DNA of 7,192 nt. It comes from Bacteroidota bacterium. GTDB lineage: Bacteria; Bacteroidota; Rhodothermia; Rhodothermales; UBA10348. The stretch lies in contig SMXK01000113.1 in NCBI GenBank assembly GCA_004356265.1, forward strand, positions 1 through 7,192, given 5' to 3'. Shown piece after piece: positions 5,778 to 7,192 of this stretch. Each line of letters begins with the position of its first letter. Within the stretch, counting starts at the first letter, position 1. The position numbers and the translations under genes are program-made. Under the pieces are notes generated by a model, which made no database searches, was not told where the DNA came from, and saw only the letters and a list, made by a program, of their open reading frames with translations.

Positions 5778-7192
5778 ATGCCCACTTTCACCTTGTCCCC
5801 TAAAACGACAGTCGATCTGATACCGTTCGTAACACAGACACCCGTCTCGTTGGTCTGGTCGGTTATGGCAATATTGACAGGCATCCTGGCAGCACCCGCG
5901 GCGGCACAACAAAAAGTCTCAGTGGACGAGGTGCAGGTTCAGGAAAAATTTGATTCTGCACTTTTTTCGGATCTGAAGTACCGCATGGTGGGCCCCTCGC
6001 GAGGCGGTCGTGTCACGACAGTCTCGGGTCACGCAGACCAGCCCGGGACCTACTACTTCGGCTCAACTGGAGGCGGGGTATGGAAAACAACGAATTATGG
6101 AGCGACCTGGCTTCCGATCTCTGACAATACATTCAGAACTGGCTCAATTGGTTCAATTGACGTAGCGGACTCGAATTCTGATGTCGTTTACGTCGGAACA
6201 GGATCGGACGGAATCAGGAGCAACGTGATCATCGGAAAAGGGATGTACAAATCCGAGGATGCGGGTAAAACATGGAGTTTTCTAGGTCTTGAAAATACCG
6301 GCCAGATTGGGGCTGTCGTGGTGCATCCCACCAACCCGGAAGTAGTCTGGGTAGCGGCTCTCGGAAATCCGTTTGGACCGTCGCAGGATCGCGGGGTTTA
6401 CCGATCCACAAACGGTGGCAAAACCTGGGACCATGTTTTATTTGTGTCTGAAAACACTGGCGCTGTTGATCTGGAGCTGAATCCGGCCAATCCCGACGAG
6501 GTGTACGCAGCATTCTGGTTTGCAGAACGGAAACCCTGGACGATCATAAGTGGATCTGAGACTGAAAACGGCATTTACAAATCGTCAGATGGAGGAGAGA
6601 CATGGCGTTTGTTGAAAGAAGGCCTGCCAACCGGACTCACCGGTAAGATCGACCTTGCCGTTTCACCTGCGGACCCGAGCAGAATCTATGCCCTCGTCGA
6701 GACCGCGCCGGAGGAAGAAGGGTTATACCGCTCGAATGATCGCGGCGAAACGTGGCACATGGTTACGAATCAGAAAGGGCTCATGAATCGGCCGTTTTAT
6801 TACACAAATGTTGATGTTGATCCGAACGATGCTGATCTCGTGTACGTAAATAACGAGCGGTTTTACAGGAGTTACGATGGCGGGAAAACGTTTGAACGGA
6901 GATCTACACCGCACGGCGACAATCACGATATGTGGATCGATCCGAACGATCCGGATGTATATGTGCAGGGCAACGACGGGGGAGCAAATGTGACCCGAGA
7001 CGGCGGTGAAACGTGGTCGACCCAAAAAAATCAACCCACCGCCGAGTTATATCAGCTGAATATCGACGACTCGTTTCCGTATCGGTTATACGCAGGGCAG
7101 CAGGACAATTCAACCATCGCCGTGCCCAGCCTACCCACGTCTGGCAGAGCAGGCGGGTCGATCGCAAACTGGGAGTCTATTGGCGGTTGTGA
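5778..7192 (+). CDS. Secreted VPS10/sortilin-like Asp-box beta-propeller protein (N-terminal part, runs off window)
   Basis: The frame is open from ATG 5778 to the window end (471 codons). An in-frame stop lies at 5727-5729 with no other start codon between. Residues 23-43 form a hydrophobic stretch ending AAPAAA before QQK, which reads as a Sec signal peptide with cleavage near 43/44. The n-region is unusually long, and an internal ATG (5865) would leave no positive charge. Seven Asp-box-like turns ([ST]xDxGxTW) occur near residues 101, 156, 207, 266, 316, 362 and 404, for example KSSDGGETW and RSTNGGKTW, about 40-60 residues apart as in beta-propeller blades. KYRMVGPSRGGRV early in the mature protein is typical of bacterial WD40/YVTN/BNR-like proteins called VPS10 or 'glycosyl hydrolase'. 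These are usually around 1000 residues, so more than half is probably missing. The role is probably periplasmic or extracellular binding. Enzymatic activity is not supported, since Asp boxes are structural and no sialidase catalytic residues were identified. Confidence 0.88.
   Translation, partial: MPTFTLSPKTTVDLIPFVTQTPVSLVWSVMAILTGILAAPAAAQQKVSVDEVQVQEKFDSALFSDLKYRMVGPSRGGRVTTVSGHADQPGTYYFGSTGGGVWKTTNYGATWLPISDNTFRTGSIGSIDVADSNSDVVYVGTGSDGIRSNVIIGKGMYKSEDAGKTWSFLGLENTGQIGAVVVHPTNPEVVWVAALGNPFGPSQDRGVYRSTNGGKTWDHVLFVSENTGAVDLELNPANPDEVYAAFWFAERKPWTIISGSETENGIYKSSDGGETWRLLKEGLPTGLTGKIDLAVSPADPSRIYALVETAPEEEGLYRSNDRGETWHMVTNQKGLMNRPFYYTNVDVDPNDADLVYVNNERFYRSYDGGKTFERRSTPHGDNHDMWIDPNDPDVYVQGNDGGANVTRDGGETWSTQKNQPTAELYQLNIDDSFPYRLYAGQQDNSTIAVPSLPTSGRAGGSIANWESIGGC

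Noticed and set aside
6229..7167. Several leftward frames opposite the propeller gene
   Set aside because: They mirror the repeated Asp-box codons of the coding strand and have no independent support.
5778..7192. Sialidase or glycosyl hydrolase
   Set aside because: Asp boxes are structural turns found in many propellers. The overall pattern fits VPS10/sortilin-like proteins, and I see no sialidase active-site set.

Overview
The window looks like chromosomal DNA of a Gram-negative bacterium. It holds six genes, tightly packed, with two divergent and one convergent junction. Two products are exported: one carries a lipoprotein signal, and the other a Sec-type signal ahead of a large Asp-box beta-propeller. 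Such TPR lipoproteins and VPS10/sortilin-like propellers are, from memory, common in Bacteroidota/Rhodothermota/Balneolota, Gemmatimonadota and some marine Proteobacteria. No marker gene fixes the taxon. I see no rRNA, tRNA, transposase, integrase or CRISPR array.

Left block (1-4305). A GcvT/aminomethyltransferase-family gene runs leftward off the window from an ATG at 325. Divergent from it, after a 123-bp gap with a perfect inverted repeat, are two tandem FAD-dependent oxidoreductases of the PYROXD2/phytoene-desaturase-like family (449-2047 and 2044-3615). They overlap by ATGA and the second has a strong internal Shine-Dalgarno. A small class I SAM-dependent methyltransferase follows 36 bp later (3652-4305). 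The likely layout is a three-gene rightward operon plus a divergent one-carbon-transfer gene under shared control. A flavin-dependent oxidation coupled to folate-dependent C1 transfer is a reasonable inference, but no substrate can be named from sequence.

Right block (4549-7192). A leftward TPR lipoprotein (4549-5535) converges on the methyltransferase across 243 bp. A rightward secreted multi-Asp-box propeller begins at 5778 and is cut off by the window end. These two diverge across 242 bp and look like envelope or periplasmic proteins unrelated to the left block.

The most interesting part is the left block: a duplicated, translationally coupled oxidoreductase pair next to an aminomethyltransferase-like protein whose catalytic-Asp position appears to be Glu, with a symmetrical operator-like repeat over the candidate -35 elements of the divergent promoters.
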